Assembly (NCBI GenBank): GCA_009996675.1
Contig: JAACZQ010000021.1
Location: forward strand, 1 to 48,187
Direction: 5' to 3'
DNA: 48,187 nt
From: Chitinophagaceae bacterium
GTDB taxonomy: Bacteria; Bacteroidota; Bacteroidia; Chitinophagales; Chitinophagaceae
Within the stretch, counting starts at the first letter, position 1. Each line of letters opens with the position of its first letter. The notes beneath the pieces were generated by a model that searched no databases, was not told the origin of the DNA, and worked only from the letters and a program-made list of their open reading frames with translations. The position numbers and the translations under genes are program-made. Below, piece by piece: positions 24,788-33,943 of this stretch.

Positions 24788-25984
24788 ATGAAAACATGTT
24801 ATGTGATCGACTCGGTGCGTACACCGATTGGTAAATACGGGGGGAAACTCAGCAGTATTCGTCCGGATGACCTGCTGGCCCATGCCATAACCTCCCTGAT
24901 GCAGCGCAATAATACGGTTGACCCTGCAGCGGTGGAAGATGTGATTGCCGGGGCTGCCAACCAGGCCGGTGAAGACAACCGCGATGTGGCGCGTATGGCG
25001 GCTTTATTATCGGGTTTGCCGGTAACAGTTGGCGGCAATACGGTGAATCGCTTGTGTGCCAGCGGACTCCAGGCCATTATGGATGCCGCCCGTGCTATTA
25101 TGTGCGGGGAGGGTATGATTTATATTGCGGGTGGGGTAGAAAGCATGACCCGCGCCCCCTTTGTAACCGCCAAAAGCGATGGTGCCTGGAGCCGTAAAGT
25201 AGAAACTTTCGATACCACCATTGGCTGGCGTTTCATCAATAAAAAACTGGCTGAATTATACCATCCTTACAGCATGGGGGAGACCGCGGAAAATGTGGCG
25301 AAGGAATGGGGTATTACCCGCGAAGCACAGGATGCTTTTGCACTGGCCTCCCAACAGAAATATTTTGCAGCACTGGAAGCCGGTAAATGGGATGATGAAA
25401 TTATTGCTGTGGAAATGATCAGTGACCGGCTCATCACCTGGTTTAATCAGGATGAACCACCCCGGCAAACCTCACTCGAAAAACTGGCCGGATTAAAACC
25501 CGCATTCATCAAAGACGGAACAGTTACGGCCGGTAATGCATCCGGTATTAATGATGGTGCTGCAGCTATGTTGCTGGCCAGCGAAGAAGCGGTAAAAGCA
25601 TTTCAGTTAGAACCCATTGCCCGCATCGTAAGTATGGGTGTGGCCGGTGTGCCCCCAGCCATCATGGGCATCGGCCCAGTACCGGCATCCGAAAAAGCAT
25701 TACAGCGTGCCGGACTAACAACAAAAGACCTCGACCTGATCGAGTTAAACGAGGCATTTGCTTCCCAAAGCCTGGCCTGTATGGGCGACCTGGAACTGGA
25801 CCCCGCTACAGTGAATGTTAATGGCGGCTCCATTGCCATCGGTCACCCCCTGGGATGCAGCGGTGTGCGTATCTCCACCACACTGGTGCATGAGATGCGC
25901 AGGCGGAAATCGAAGTATGGACTGGCCACCATGTGTGTAGGCGTAGGTCAGGGTGCAGCTATTGTGTACGAAGGATTGCGTTAA
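24788..25984 (+). CDS. Thiolase (acetyl-CoA C-acyltransferase, PcaF-like)
   Basis: A 398-residue thiolase from the ATG at 24788 ([19 protein letters not shown]); the longer frame to 24722 has an unlikely N-terminus. The nucleophilic cysteine is in [17 protein letters not shown]. The C-terminal sites are [16 protein letters not shown] and [11 protein letters not shown] segment [16 protein letters not shown] resembles 3-oxoadipyl-CoA thiolases (PcaF/PaaJ), which end aromatic ring degradation, but it could also act in fatty-acid beta-oxidation. There are no neighbouring aromatic or beta-oxidation genes to settle this. Likely cytosolic homotetramer. Confidence 0.9.
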   Translation: MKTCYVIDSVRTPIGKYGGKLSSIRPDDLLAHAITSLMQRNNTVDPAAVEDVIAGAANQAGEDNRDVARMAALLSGLPVTVGGNTVNRLCASGLQAIMDAARAIMCGEGMIYIAGGVESMTRAPFVTAKSDGAWSRKVETFDTTIGWRFINKKLAELYHPYSMGETAENVAKEWGITREAQDAFALASQQKYFAALEAGKWDDEIIAVEMISDRLITWFNQDEPPRQTSLEKLAGLKPAFIKDGTVTAGNASGINDGAAAMLLASEEAVKAFQLEPIARIVSMGVAGVPPAIMGIGPVPASEKALQRAGLTTKDLDLIELNEAFASQSLACMGDLELDPATVNVNGGSIAIGHPLGCSGVRISTTLVHEMRRRKSKYGLATMCVGVGQGAAIVYEGLR

Positions 25985-26058
25985 TAGTTGGATATTTCAA
26001 TAATTGATTGTAACTTTTAAATCCGATTATTCGTTCTGATAAGCAAAACCCTGTACAC

Positions 26059-26460
26059 ATGAAAAAAATTTTGGCCCTTTGCATCTTAATGAGTTGCTGT
26101 TACCTGTCACAGGCACAGGAAAACAAGGATAAAGACTCCACCTTACAGCAATACACCGGTAAGTATAAATTTCCGGATGGGAGTGTGGTAACAGAAGTAA
26201 CTGTTACTCTGGAAAATGGCGGACTGATTATGACTTCAGCCGTAGGTGCTTCTACCTTGGAGAAAACAGGCGATGACCTTTTCGCCATTACCCAGTTTGA
26301 AGGATCTGCACTCTTTAAAAGAGATGCCAACAAGAAAATTATTGGTGTGAGTATCAATGCCCAGGGGTATAGCCTCGAGGGAACCAAATCGGAACTCACC
26401 CTGCAAAGCCTGGGGTTATTGCAAAAACGACCGCTGACCTTATCCCTGATTAAACGTTAA
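26059..26460 (+). CDS. Small exported protein of unknown function (DUF3471-like)
   Basis: A 133-residue protein with a signal peptide ending near LSQAQE. The mature part is one small beta-rich domain: LQQYTGKYKFPDGSVVTEVTVTLENGGLIM continues into FEGSALFKRDANKKIIGVSINAQG. This resembles the DUF3471 domain often fused to beta-lactamase-like proteins, though I am not certain. It shares a bidirectional terminator with the convergent lipoprotein gene. Role unknown. Confidence 0.7.
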   Translation: MKKILALCILMSCCYLSQAQENKDKDSTLQQYTGKYKFPDGSVVTEVTVTLENGGLIMTSAVGASTLEKTGDDLFAITQFEGSALFKRDANKKIIGVSINAQGYSLEGTKSELTLQSLGLLQKRPLTLSLIKR

Positions 26461-26466
26461 ACAAAC

Positions 26467-26493
26467 AAAACCCCTTCGGCAGAAGGGGTTTTT
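26467..26493. terminator. Bidirectional intrinsic terminator
   Basis: An 11-bp stem, AAAACCCCTTC (26467-26477) with GAAGGGGTTTT (26482-26492), and a 4-nt loop, with T-runs on both strands. It serves the convergent genes at 26059-26460 and 26496-26996, the latter ending only 3 bp away. Confidence 0.92.
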
Positions 26494-26495
26494 CA

Positions 26496-26996
26496 TTACC
26501 GGTAATAGGTTTCGTCGAGGTAGAACAAGCCATCTTTTTTCTGCCAGTACCAGAATTTCTTGCGGTAAATAATGTATTTGCCACGGGCACTGGTTACAAT
26601 ATATTGTTCGGGTACATACAATACACGAGGCGGCACCATTTTATAACGATAGATCAGATTGGCTCTTTGATTGGGCGTGAAAGCACGTGCTATGGTCCGG
26701 TAATCTGTTTTAATGGCCAGCTCCTGCGGTAATTGATCTTTTGTGGTAACAATATTGCCCAGCCCGTCGATTACTACCAGGGGCATGGCATTACTGTTGA
26801 CAGCAGTATTGCTCTCTGCTGCTGCGCTGTCGGCCGGTGCCGGTACCGGCGTGGGATTTTTGGTGGGCGCAGGATTTTTATCCTTAGCAGCTACGCCTGG
26901 TTTATTCGCGGCGCCAACTGTTTTTTCCGGAAGCGTTTTGCGGCCACAGGATACCAGTATGGTTAGTGTTGCCAGTATGATCATTGTTCGCTGCAT
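26496..26996 (-). CDS. Hypothetical lipoprotein with Pro/Ala-rich linker
   Basis: A 166-residue protein. The N-terminus ends in a lipobox (LTILVSCG, Cys near 17), so it is probably lipid-anchored. Residues about 25-70 form a Pro/Ala/Lys-rich linker (PAPTKNPTPVPAPADS). The C-terminal 90 residues are a compact Tyr-rich domain (FTPNQRANLIYRYKMVPPRVLYVPEQY and YRKKFWYWQKKDGLFYLDETYY). I do not recognise that domain. It lies 78 bp from hisS on the same strand. Confidence 0.68.
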   Translation of the reverse strand: MQRTMIILATLTILVSCGRKTLPEKTVGAANKPGVAAKDKNPAPTKNPTPVPAPADSAAAESNTAVNSNAMPLVVIDGLGNIVTTKDQLPQELAIKTDYRTIARAFTPNQRANLIYRYKMVPPRVLYVPEQYIVTSARGKYIIYRKKFWYWQKKDGLFYLDETYYR

Positions 26997-27074
26997 AGCT
27001 TCTTTTGGCCAGATACTTCTAATACTGTGCCAAAAAGATCCATGCTATCCCAAAAAACCGCTAAAACAAAAGGA

Positions 27075-28442
27075 TCAGGCCAGTTGTGCCCGGATATAGG
27101 TAATGAGCTCCGACTGCTGAATGGTGGCTTGTTCTCCCTTACCGAGGTGTTTAACCACAACGGTTTGATTGAGCAATTCTTCCGATCCCATAATCAGTAC
27201 CAGCGGTATATTCTTTTTCTCGGCGTATTTGAACTGCTTGTCGAACTTAGCCTGCTCATGAAATAATTCTGCGGCAATACCTGCCTTGCGTACCTGCTGC
27301 ATCCATTCAAATGCCACGCGTTGTTCCGATGCACCCAGGTTGAAAAATAATACCTGCGTGCCTGTTTGTACCGCATCGGGAAATAATTGCAATTCTTCCA
27401 TCACATCATAAATGCGATCCACGCCAAAGCTGATGCCTACGCCGGGTATATTCGGAACACCAAATAAACCGGTGAGATCATCATACCGGCCACCACCGCC
27501 AATACTGCCAATTTGCACCTGTAGTGCTTTGACTTCGAAAATAATACCGGTATAGTAATTCAGTCCGCGTGCCAGGGTAAAATCGGTCATCACATTACCA
27601 CTGTTTGCATAAGAGAGCACTTCTTTGATTTCAGCAATACCGGCCTGTCCGAGTGCTTGTTCACCCAGTAAAGTTTCCAGCTGATTGATGCGTTCTTGCT
27701 GGTTGCCACTGATGAGCAGGTATTGTTCAATGATGGCTATCTGGCTGTTATCTAAACCACGTTGCGTCAGTTCTTCCTTGACTTTATCGAGACCAATTTT
27801 ATCGAGTTTGTCAATGGCTACGGTAATGTCCACCATTTTATCGGGTCCGCCGCAGCGTTCGGCCAGTGCCGCCAGTATTTTACGGCTGTTGATGCGTATT
27901 TCAACGGGTATGCCCAGGGTCTGAAATACCTCTGCGTATAAATGGGTAAGCTCTACTTCGTTCAATAAGCTGTTGCTGCCCACCACATCGGCATCGCATT
28001 GATAGAATTCGCGGTAACGGCCTTTTTGCGGACGATCGGCACGCCATACCGGCTGTATCTGGTAACGCTTGAAAGGCAGGGTCAGTTGTCCATGGTTCAT
28101 GGCCACATAACGGGCAAAGGGGATGGTAAGATCGTATCGCAGTGCACGTTCGGTAATGCCCTTATTGTTTTTGCCAGCGAGTATTTTGTCGAAATCCTGC
28201 AAAGCCTGCTCCCGTTTGGCGGGATTATCGAGACCATTATTCAGGATTTTAAAAATCAGCTTATCTCCTTCTTCCCCGTATTTACCCATCAGGGTATCGA
28301 GGTTTTCCATCGCCGGTGTTTCCAGGGGCTGGAAACCATAACGTTCGAAGACAGAACGGATGGTTTGGAAAATATACTGACGCTTCCTGACCACGGCAGC
28401 GCTGAAATCACGGGTTCCCTGGGGAAGTCCTGGCTTACTCAT
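27075..28442 (-). CDS. hisS: Histidyl-tRNA synthetase
   Basis: A 455-residue class II synthetase that charges tRNA-His. It starts at 28442 with MSKPGLPQGTRDFS; a longer frame to 28451 adds only three residues. Class II motifs are visible: motif 2 in the WRADRPQKGRYREFYQCDADVVG segment, the histidine-specific RGLNYYTGIIFE, and motif 3 in IGGGGRYDDLTGLFG. The C-terminal anticodon-binding domain runs from about 360 (VLFFNLGASEQRVAFEWMQQVRKAG). Length is typical. The phosphatase gene lies 17 bp upstream. Confidence 0.97.
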   Translation of the reverse strand: MSKPGLPQGTRDFSAAVVRKRQYIFQTIRSVFERYGFQPLETPAMENLDTLMGKYGEEGDKLIFKILNNGLDNPAKREQALQDFDKILAGKNNKGITERALRYDLTIPFARYVAMNHGQLTLPFKRYQIQPVWRADRPQKGRYREFYQCDADVVGSNSLLNEVELTHLYAEVFQTLGIPVEIRINSRKILAALAERCGGPDKMVDITVAIDKLDKIGLDKVKEELTQRGLDNSQIAIIEQYLLISGNQQERINQLETLLGEQALGQAGIAEIKEVLSYANSGNVMTDFTLARGLNYYTGIIFEVKALQVQIGSIGGGGRYDDLTGLFGVPNIPGVGISFGVDRIYDVMEELQLFPDAVQTGTQVLFFNLGASEQRVAFEWMQQVRKAGIAAELFHEQAKFDKQFKYAEKKNIPLVLIMGSEELLNQTVVVKHLGKGEQATIQQSELITYIRAQLA

Positions 28443-28459
28443 GCAAAACAATTTAGCAA

Positions 28460-28921
28460 TTAAACGGTATGGTATTTTTCAATGATCCGGTCACAGGCAT
28501 CCGACAATAAACCGAATACATGATGGTAATCTTTTTCGGTGCCATACCAGGGATCGGGTACGGTATCATTGGTTCCCGGCATCAGTTCATTCAATATCAA
28601 TACTACTTTATCGGGGTTCCATAAATCACCACTGATCCGTTTTACTTCCTGGTAATTATCACTGTCCATCACATAAATCCGGTCGAACTCGTTCATATCC
28701 GCCGCCCTGAATTGCCGGCAGCGCTGGGAACTGATATCAATTCCATGGATGGCTGCAACTTTTTGGGAGAGGGAATGGGGTGGTTCACCGATATGATAGC
28801 CGCCGGTGCCGGCGCTGTCTATCTGCCAGGATAATCCTGCAGCCCTTGCTTTTGCTGTGAGAATACCTTCTGCCAGCGGGCTCCTGCAAATATTTCCCAA
28901 ACAAACCATCAGCACCTTCAT
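28460..28921 (-). CDS. Low-molecular-weight protein-tyrosine phosphatase
   Basis: A 153-residue phosphatase from the ATG at 28921 (MKVLMVCLGNICRSP); the longer frame to 28948 has no support. The active-site P-loop is CLGNICRS (Cys7 to Arg13-Ser14), and the general acid Asp lies in VPDPWYG near residue 120. This family removes phosphate from tyrosine or acts on arsenate. A TATCTTTG box lies 5 bp upstream of the ATG. It precedes hisS by 17 bp on the same strand and may share a transcript. Confidence 0.93.
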   Translation of the reverse strand: MKVLMVCLGNICRSPLAEGILTAKARAAGLSWQIDSAGTGGYHIGEPPHSLSQKVAAIHGIDISSQRCRQFRAADMNEFDRIYVMDSDNYQEVKRISGDLWNPDKVVLILNELMPGTNDTVPDPWYGTEKDYHHVFGLLSDACDRIIEKYHTV

Positions 28922-28926
28922 GCCCG

Positions 28927-28934
28927 CAAAGATA
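28927..28934 (-). promoter_or_regulatory. Candidate -7 box of the phosphatase gene close to the start codon
   Basis: On the minus strand this reads TATCTTTG, an exact match to TAnnTTTG, with 5 nt to the ATG at 28921. This is the same arrangement as at rlmN, so the message is probably nearly leaderless. Confidence 0.5.
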
Positions 28935-28953
28935 GGGTGCGCAGGCAATAGTG

Positions 28954-28976
28954 AATCTCCCTTCGGCGGGGAGGAT
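28954..28976. other. Hairpin with TTCGG loop upstream of the phosphatase
   Basis: AATCTCCC pairs with GGGGAGGATT across a short TTCGG-containing loop, with one bulge. It sits in the 279-bp gap between the divergent phosphatase and small membrane protein genes. That gap also holds a TTAACT/AGTTAA palindrome (29040-29054). Neither is near a stop codon, so a regulatory role is possible. Confidence 0.35.
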
Positions 28977-29200
28977 TAACACCGGAAGCGGCAGGTATGA
29001 ATGTCAGTAAACAGTCATTTCCGGGAAGTTCTGCCCGTTTTAACTAACAGTTAATAGGGAAGCCTCGTTAGGATTATGGAAAATAACACATCAGGCATCC
29101 TTTTAATAACTAACGATTTCACACAAATTCGGTAGTGGAATTGAGCCGGAGAATGAAATTATTGACTAAATTGCCCACCCCCGGGCTAAAAAACGGGACT

Positions 29201-29434
29201 ATGGAAACGGATTCTAGAAGCAGACAACAGAAAAGTTACCGCATGATGCGGATGATTTATGACCTGGGGATGTCGGCCCTGATCCTGGGTGTGGCGGTTG
29301 TGATGTTTTTTGCGGAACGTTTTTCACTGGACCAGTTGATTAATGCCGATCCGATGTTCCGGTATATGTTTGGAGGTTTGTGTTTATTGTATGGAGGGTT
29401 TAGGTTATACCGGGGCCTTAAGCGGGATTATTAA
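29201..29434 (+). CDS. Small inner-membrane protein preceding a PstS-like gene
   Basis: A 77-residue protein from the ATG at 29201 (METDSRSRQQ); in-frame starts at 29135 (GTG) and 29153 (ATG) would add N-terminal residues. Two hydrophobic segments are seen, residues about 22-38 (MSALILGVAVVMFFAE) and about 53-68 (FGGLCLLYGGFRLY), joined by a charged loop. Both ends are basic. I do not recognise the family. It ends directly before the PstS-like ATG (29435), so the two are very likely translated together. Confidence 0.65.
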   Translation: METDSRSRQQKSYRMMRMIYDLGMSALILGVAVVMFFAERFSLDQLINADPMFRYMFGGLCLLYGGFRLYRGLKRDY

Positions 29435-30364
29435 ATGATGAAGAAAGGATTGGTATATGTGGGATATATGGGGTTGCTGTTATTTTTGATAGCATCCTGT
29501 CAGGGACCAGCCAAACCGGTGCAGGAACCTGATTCGCCTCAGCAAGGCAGGATTTATATCAGTGTAGACGAAACTTTTAAACCGGTCATTGAGGAACAGA
29601 TACGCGTGCATCATTCCTCATTCCCGGAAACGGAGATCATTGCATCCTATAAACCTGAAGCGGATTGTTTTCGCGATCTGCAGCGGGATAGTACGAGGAT
29701 GATTATTGTGGCACGCGGACTAAACAAACCCGAGGCATCGTTCTTTGAGAATCAGTTGTCCTTTATACCGCAATATGGTATACTGGCCTATGATGCCGTG
29801 GCGGTAGTGGTTAACCAGGCTGCCGCCGATAGTGTATTTACCATTGCAAAACTCAGGGCCATTCTCAGCGGTAAGGATAAAATCACTGCCGTTATGGATG
29901 GCAATAAAGCCACCAGCACCGTGCGGTATCTGAAAGACAGTATCCTGCGTGGCGGTGTTTTTGGCGCCAATGTGGTGGCAGCAGCAGACAGCAAAGGGGT
30001 ATTGGATGTGGTATCAACCCGGAAAGATGTGGTTGGTTTTGTGGGATTGAGCTGGATTGCAGATAGTTATGATCCGGTACAACTGGCTTACCTGGAAAAA
30101 CTGAAGCTTGGACTGGTAGAATGTGTTAAATGTGAGGAAAAAGATATATTCGCCAAGCCGTCACAGGCTACTGTTTCACAGGCACAATATCCCCTGGCAC
30201 GACCCTTGTATTATATATTAAAGGAGAATGCGACGGGACTTGGAACAGGTTTCCTGAATTTCATGAGCCTGGAAAGAGGACAACTCATATTTCGCCGAGC
30301 GCACCTGGTTCCCGCAAAAATGGGATTTGGGAAGCGGGCAGGAAGTATAAAAGATGCAGATTAA
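29435..30364 (+). CDS. PstS-like periplasmic binding lipoprotein
   Basis: A 309-residue substrate-binding protein of the phosphate-binding (PBP-like) type. The N-terminus has a lipobox (LIASC, Cys22), so it is anchored in a membrane facing the periplasm. The fold is seen in segments such as IYISVDETFKPVIEEQI and FIPQYGILAYDAVAVVVNQAAAD, plus GNKATSTVRYLKDSIL. No Pst permease or ATPase genes are next to it. In Bacteroidota a similar protein often sits with ExbB/ExbD/TonB and a TPR protein, suggesting a role other than phosphate import. Confidence 0.82.
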   Translation: MMKKGLVYVGYMGLLLFLIASCQGPAKPVQEPDSPQQGRIYISVDETFKPVIEEQIRVHHSSFPETEIIASYKPEADCFRDLQRDSTRMIIVARGLNKPEASFFENQLSFIPQYGILAYDAVAVVVNQAAADSVFTIAKLRAILSGKDKITAVMDGNKATSTVRYLKDSILRGGVFGANVVAAADSKGVLDVVSTRKDVVGFVGLSWIADSYDPVQLAYLEKLKLGLVECVKCEEKDIFAKPSQATVSQAQYPLARPLYYILKENATGLGTGFLNFMSLERGQLIFRRAHLVPAKMGFGKRAGSIKDAD

Positions 30365-30388
30365 CCTACAACTACAAAAAACCGACAA

Positions 30389-32146
30389 ATGAAGAAGACC
30401 GTTTCTTTGATGGTGACAGCCTTACTGGCTGTACAGTGCTTGATGGCGCAGCTGGCGGAGGGGATCAAATTCCTCAGCTATGAGAAGATTAAAAGCGCCC
30501 GTGAGAGCTTGAAAAAAGCTTATGATGCCAATCCAAAAGATGCGCAAACCATCTATTGGTACGGTCAGTCTTTGATTGCCACCGATGGCGGTGAGCCTTC
30601 CAAAGAAAGCCTGGCAGCAGCCAAAACCCTTTACCAGCAGGCATTGGGTGAGTTGGGTAGTGATGCCTGGTTATTGGTAGGTATGGGCCAGGTTGAAATC
30701 CTGGAAGGTGGAGATATCAATTCCGCCAAACAGAAATTTGAGCAGGCCGTTACTGCCACCACAGAAACCAAGGGCCGCAATAAGGGTAAAGCCAATCCCG
30801 CCATCCTCAATGCCATTGGCCGCGCCAATGCTGCCGGTGGTAGCAAATTTGGTGACCCCACTTATGCCATTGAAAAACTCAAACAAGCCGCTACACTGGA
30901 TCTTACCAGTCCCGATATTTTTATCAATATGGGTATCAACTACCTGAAACTGGGTGGTGAGAATGGTGGGGAAGCCGTAAAAGCATACCAGGAAGCCATT
31001 GCCCGCGATCCCAAGAATGCGGTAGCTAATTACCGTATTGGTCGTATCTACCAGAGCCAGAACAACAAAGAACTGTTTGAGCAATTCTACAATAATGCTA
31101 TTGCTGCAGATCCTGCGTATCCCCGGGTATATTATACGCTGTACGACTACTATGCCAACCGCGATGTATCCAAAGCCAAAGAATACCTGGATAAATACGT
31201 GGCTACAGCCGATAAAGATCCCAATACCGATTTGTTTGTAGCCGATTACCTGTTCCGTGCCGGTAAATACAGCGAGAGTCTTGCTAAAACCAAGGAAATT
31301 GAAGCGGCAGCCGGTGGTTTGGACAAATTGCCCAAACTGAACGTGGTATACGCGTATAACTACGATCGTACCAATGATTCCATACAGGCTAAATCTTATA
31401 TTGAAAGATATTTTGCTACGGCAGATCCTTCAACCATTGAACCGGCTTATTACGACCTGGCAGTGAAAATCTTCTCCCGTTTCAAGGGTAGTGAAGATGT
31501 AGCTGTAAACTACCTGGAAAAAGCCATGACCATTGATACCCTGAAAGCCAACCGCATTAACTATATGGGTAAGGCAGCAGAGATTTATGGCAAAGCCGGT
31601 AAGTACAAGGAGCAGCTCGACTGGTTGCAGAAGCAACAGGAGCTGAAAGGCAGCAGCATGGGTGAATATGAATACTACCAGTTTACCAATACAGCTGTAA
31701 ACAGTAAGGAATACGGCCTGGCTATTGAACTGGCTAAAAAATATATGGCTGCATTCCCTGAGAAGCCCCAGCCCTATGTGTTCCTGAAAAAAGCCGCCCT
31801 GGCCGCCGACCCCGATACTACGGGTAAAGCCATTGAGTCGCTGGATTATATCGATTCATTCCTGAGCCGCGATAAGGAAAAGAACAAGCGTCAGATCTTC
31901 CTGAACCTGTACTACCGTTTACAGTATTTTGTAAATAAGTCCAAGGAGCTGGAAAAAGCCCTGGCTGTAACCGATAAAATGCTGGAGCTCTATCCGGCTG
32001 CGGGTGAGGAGAACAAGTATGCTACCGATACCCGTGCCGTAATTGCTGATGCCATTAACAAGGCCAATAAGCAGCAATCCGGCGGCGGAAAAACGGGGGG
32101 TAACAGTTCCGGGAGCTCACCAACACCCGGAAATCTGAAAAACTAA
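30389..32146 (+). CDS. Exported tetratricopeptide-repeat protein
   Basis: A 585-residue protein with a signal peptide (MKKTVSLMVTALLAVQCLMAQ, cleavage near 21). The mature part is many helical TPR-like repeats, with conserved positions in GRANAAGGSKFGDPTYAIEKL, AVKAYQEAIARDPKNAVANY and YRIGRIYQSQNNKELFEQFY. The C-terminus is Gly/Ser/Pro-rich. It probably acts as a periplasmic scaffold. It follows the PstS-like gene by 24 bp in the same direction, and a terminator follows at 32169-32198. Confidence 0.85.
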   Translation: MKKTVSLMVTALLAVQCLMAQLAEGIKFLSYEKIKSARESLKKAYDANPKDAQTIYWYGQSLIATDGGEPSKESLAAAKTLYQQALGELGSDAWLLVGMGQVEILEGGDINSAKQKFEQAVTATTETKGRNKGKANPAILNAIGRANAAGGSKFGDPTYAIEKLKQAATLDLTSPDIFINMGINYLKLGGENGGEAVKAYQEAIARDPKNAVANYRIGRIYQSQNNKELFEQFYNNAIAADPAYPRVYYTLYDYYANRDVSKAKEYLDKYVATADKDPNTDLFVADYLFRAGKYSESLAKTKEIEAAAGGLDKLPKLNVVYAYNYDRTNDSIQAKSYIERYFATADPSTIEPAYYDLAVKIFSRFKGSEDVAVNYLEKAMTIDTLKANRINYMGKAAEIYGKAGKYKEQLDWLQKQQELKGSSMGEYEYYQFTNTAVNSKEYGLAIELAKKYMAAFPEKPQPYVFLKKAALAADPDTTGKAIESLDYIDSFLSRDKEKNKRQIFLNLYYRLQYFVNKSKELEKALAVTDKMLELYPAAGEENKYATDTRAVIADAINKANKQQSGGGKTGGNSSGSSPTPGNLKN

Positions 32147-32168
32147 CAGAATACTGAAAATATACCCG

Positions 32169-32198
32169 AAAAACTCCCCGCTAAAACAGGGAGTTTTT
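32169..32198 (+). terminator. Intrinsic terminator after the TPR gene
   Basis: A 10-bp stem, AAAAACTCCC (32169-32178) with GGGAGTTTTT (32189-32198), a 10-nt loop and five Ts. It separates the TPR cluster from the nuo operon. Confidence 0.88.
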
Positions 32199-32220
32199 CG
32201 TTTTATATGCCCCACTGGCT

Positions 32221-32228
32221 TATTTTTG
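32221..32228 (+). promoter_or_regulatory. Candidate -7 box of the nuo operon
   Basis: TATTTTTG matches TAnnTTTG exactly and lies 20 bp before the nuoA ATG. The best -33 match, TTCG at 32197-32200, is at the proper distance but has one mismatch and overlaps the preceding terminator. Confidence 0.5.
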
Positions 32229-32248
32229 CGGAACATTAATGTTATAAC

Positions 32249-32650
32249 ATGAACTGGCTTGTTTTTTTGTTAGATAGCTCGGCCACCAATCAGGCATCCA
32301 ATTACCTGCCCATTGGTATTCAATTGATCTTTGCGGCTGGTTTTGTGGCAACCATGATTGCGGTTTCCCAGTGGTTGGGACCCAAGCGTAAAACATCGGA
32401 TAAACTGGAAAACTTTGCCAGTGGTATTGAGTCGCACGGCGATGCCCGTCAGCCCATGGCCATTAAGTATTTTCTGGTAGCCATTTTGTTTGTGCTGTTC
32501 GATGTGGAAGTGATTTTCTTCTATCCCTATGCGGTGAATTTCCGTGAGCTGGGATGGGATGGCTTCGCTGCTGTGGTAATGTTTGTTTCGTTTTTCCTGG
32601 TGGGGTTTGTTTATATCATCAAGAAAGGCGCATTAGTCTGGGAGGATTGA
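32249..32650 (+). CDS. nuoA: NADH-quinone oxidoreductase subunit A
   Basis: A 133-residue membrane subunit with three hydrophobic helices. The middle loop carries ENFASGIESHGDARQPMAIKYFLVAILFVLFDVEVIFFYPY, the signature of NuoA, whose acidic residues contact the quinone tunnel. It is the first gene of the nuo operon. Start codon at 32249 is preceded by a candidate promoter rather than a Shine-Dalgarno sequence. Confidence 0.95.
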   Translation: MNWLVFLLDSSATNQASNYLPIGIQLIFAAGFVATMIAVSQWLGPKRKTSDKLENFASGIESHGDARQPMAIKYFLVAILFVLFDVEVIFFYPYAVNFRELGWDGFAAVVMFVSFFLVGFVYIIKKGALVWED

Positions 32651-32722
32651 TAAAACTGTTCATTTGCAACCAGATGGCGGTTTGATGGTTATATAAGGTG
32701 ATTAACTTCTAACATTATTTTT

Positions 32723-33313
32723 ATGGCACGTCCTGTACGTTTTAATATTCACCCCAAACTTGCGAATACGGCCGATGCGCTCGCTACTGTTGAAGCGCCC
32801 GACGGATATTCCGGGGAAGGGTTCTTTACCACCCAGCTCAGTAGTGTAGTAGGTCTGGCCCGGAAGAATTCACTCTGGCCCCTGCCTTTTGCCACATCCT
32901 GTTGCGGCATTGAATTCATGGCAACCATGGGTTCTCACTATGATTTATCACGTTTTGGTTCTGAAAGGGTAGGTTTCTCCCCCCGTCAGTGCGACCTGCT
33001 GATGGTGATGGGAACCATTGCCAAGAAAATGGGTCCGGTACTGCGCCAGGTATACCTGCAGATGGCAGAACCCCGTTGGGTGATTGCCGTAGGTGCCTGT
33101 GCCTCCAGCGGCGGCATTTTTGATACCTACAGTGTATTGCAGGGGATCGACCAGGTAATACCGGTAGATGTGTATGTGCCCGGTTGTCCGCCCCGGCCCG
33201 AAGCCATCCTGGATGGTTTTATGAAAATACAGGACCTGGTAGGGCAGGAAAGTATTCGCAGAAGAAACAGTGAGCATTACAAAGCATTGCTCAATAGTTA
33301 CGGTATTCAGTAA
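32723..33313 (+). CDS. nuoB: NADH-quinone oxidoreductase subunit B
   Basis: A 196-residue peripheral subunit that carries cluster N2, the last 4Fe-4S centre before quinone. Cysteine ligands are visible as the tandem pair in TSCCGIEFMAT, one in VGACASSGGIF, and one in VPGCPPRPEAILDG. The Bacteroidota N-terminus is a little longer than in E. coli. It lies between nuoA and nuoC in the canonical order. Confidence 0.96.
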   Translation: MARPVRFNIHPKLANTADALATVEAPDGYSGEGFFTTQLSSVVGLARKNSLWPLPFATSCCGIEFMATMGSHYDLSRFGSERVGFSPRQCDLLMVMGTIAKKMGPVLRQVYLQMAEPRWVIAVGACASSGGIFDTYSVLQGIDQVIPVDVYVPGCPPRPEAILDGFMKIQDLVGQESIRRRNSEHYKALLNSYGIQ

Positions 33314-33372
33314 ACAAGCGCACCCTAGGGTGTAGCAGATAAACAGGGATTATCCCCTTCAAATAAGCAGCC

Positions 33373-33879
33373 ATGGCGTTAACCAATGAGTTGATACAGC
33401 AAAAACTGCAGGAAAAATTCGGCGATCAGGTATATGGTTTTGAAGAGAGCTATGGTATGCTCAGCTTTGAAGCCCACAAGGACATGAATCTGAAAGTAAT
33501 GCAGTTCCTGTACGATGATGCAACACTGCAATTCCGCTTCATGACCGACCTCTGTGCGGTAAACTATCCCGATGATGCCGGCCGTGAACTGGCAGTTGTC
33601 TATCACCTGCATAACCTGAGCGAAAATATCAGACTGCGTTTTAAAGTGTTCATATCGGTGGCCGAACCCGATGTATTTACGGCTTCTCAATTGTTTGCAG
33701 CAGCCAATTGGATGGAGCGTGAGACCTATGATTTTTTTGGGGTGAATTTTGTAGGCCATCCCAATCTGAAACGCATTCTGAACGTAGATGAAATGGATTA
33801 TTTCCCCCTGCGGAAAGAATACCCGCTGGAGGATCAGACCCGTATTGATAAAGACGATGAAATGTTCGGACGCGGATAG
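33373..33879 (+). CDS. nuoC: NADH-quinone oxidoreductase subunit C
   Basis: A 168-residue subunit of the peripheral arm. The conserved core includes WMERETYDFFGVNFVGHPNLKRIL and DYFPLRKEYPLED. In E. coli nuoC is fused with nuoD; here the two are separate genes, as in most bacteria. It lies 59 bp after nuoB and 64 bp before nuoD. Confidence 0.95.
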   Translation: MALTNELIQQKLQEKFGDQVYGFEESYGMLSFEAHKDMNLKVMQFLYDDATLQFRFMTDLCAVNYPDDAGRELAVVYHLHNLSENIRLRFKVFISVAEPDVFTASQLFAAANWMERETYDFFGVNFVGHPNLKRILNVDEMDYFPLRKEYPLEDQTRIDKDDEMFGRG

Positions 33880-33943
33880 TGCAGGGTCATTATCGCAGCA
33901 ATCAATTTAGATCACACCGGTATGCCGGTTCATAATAAGGAAT

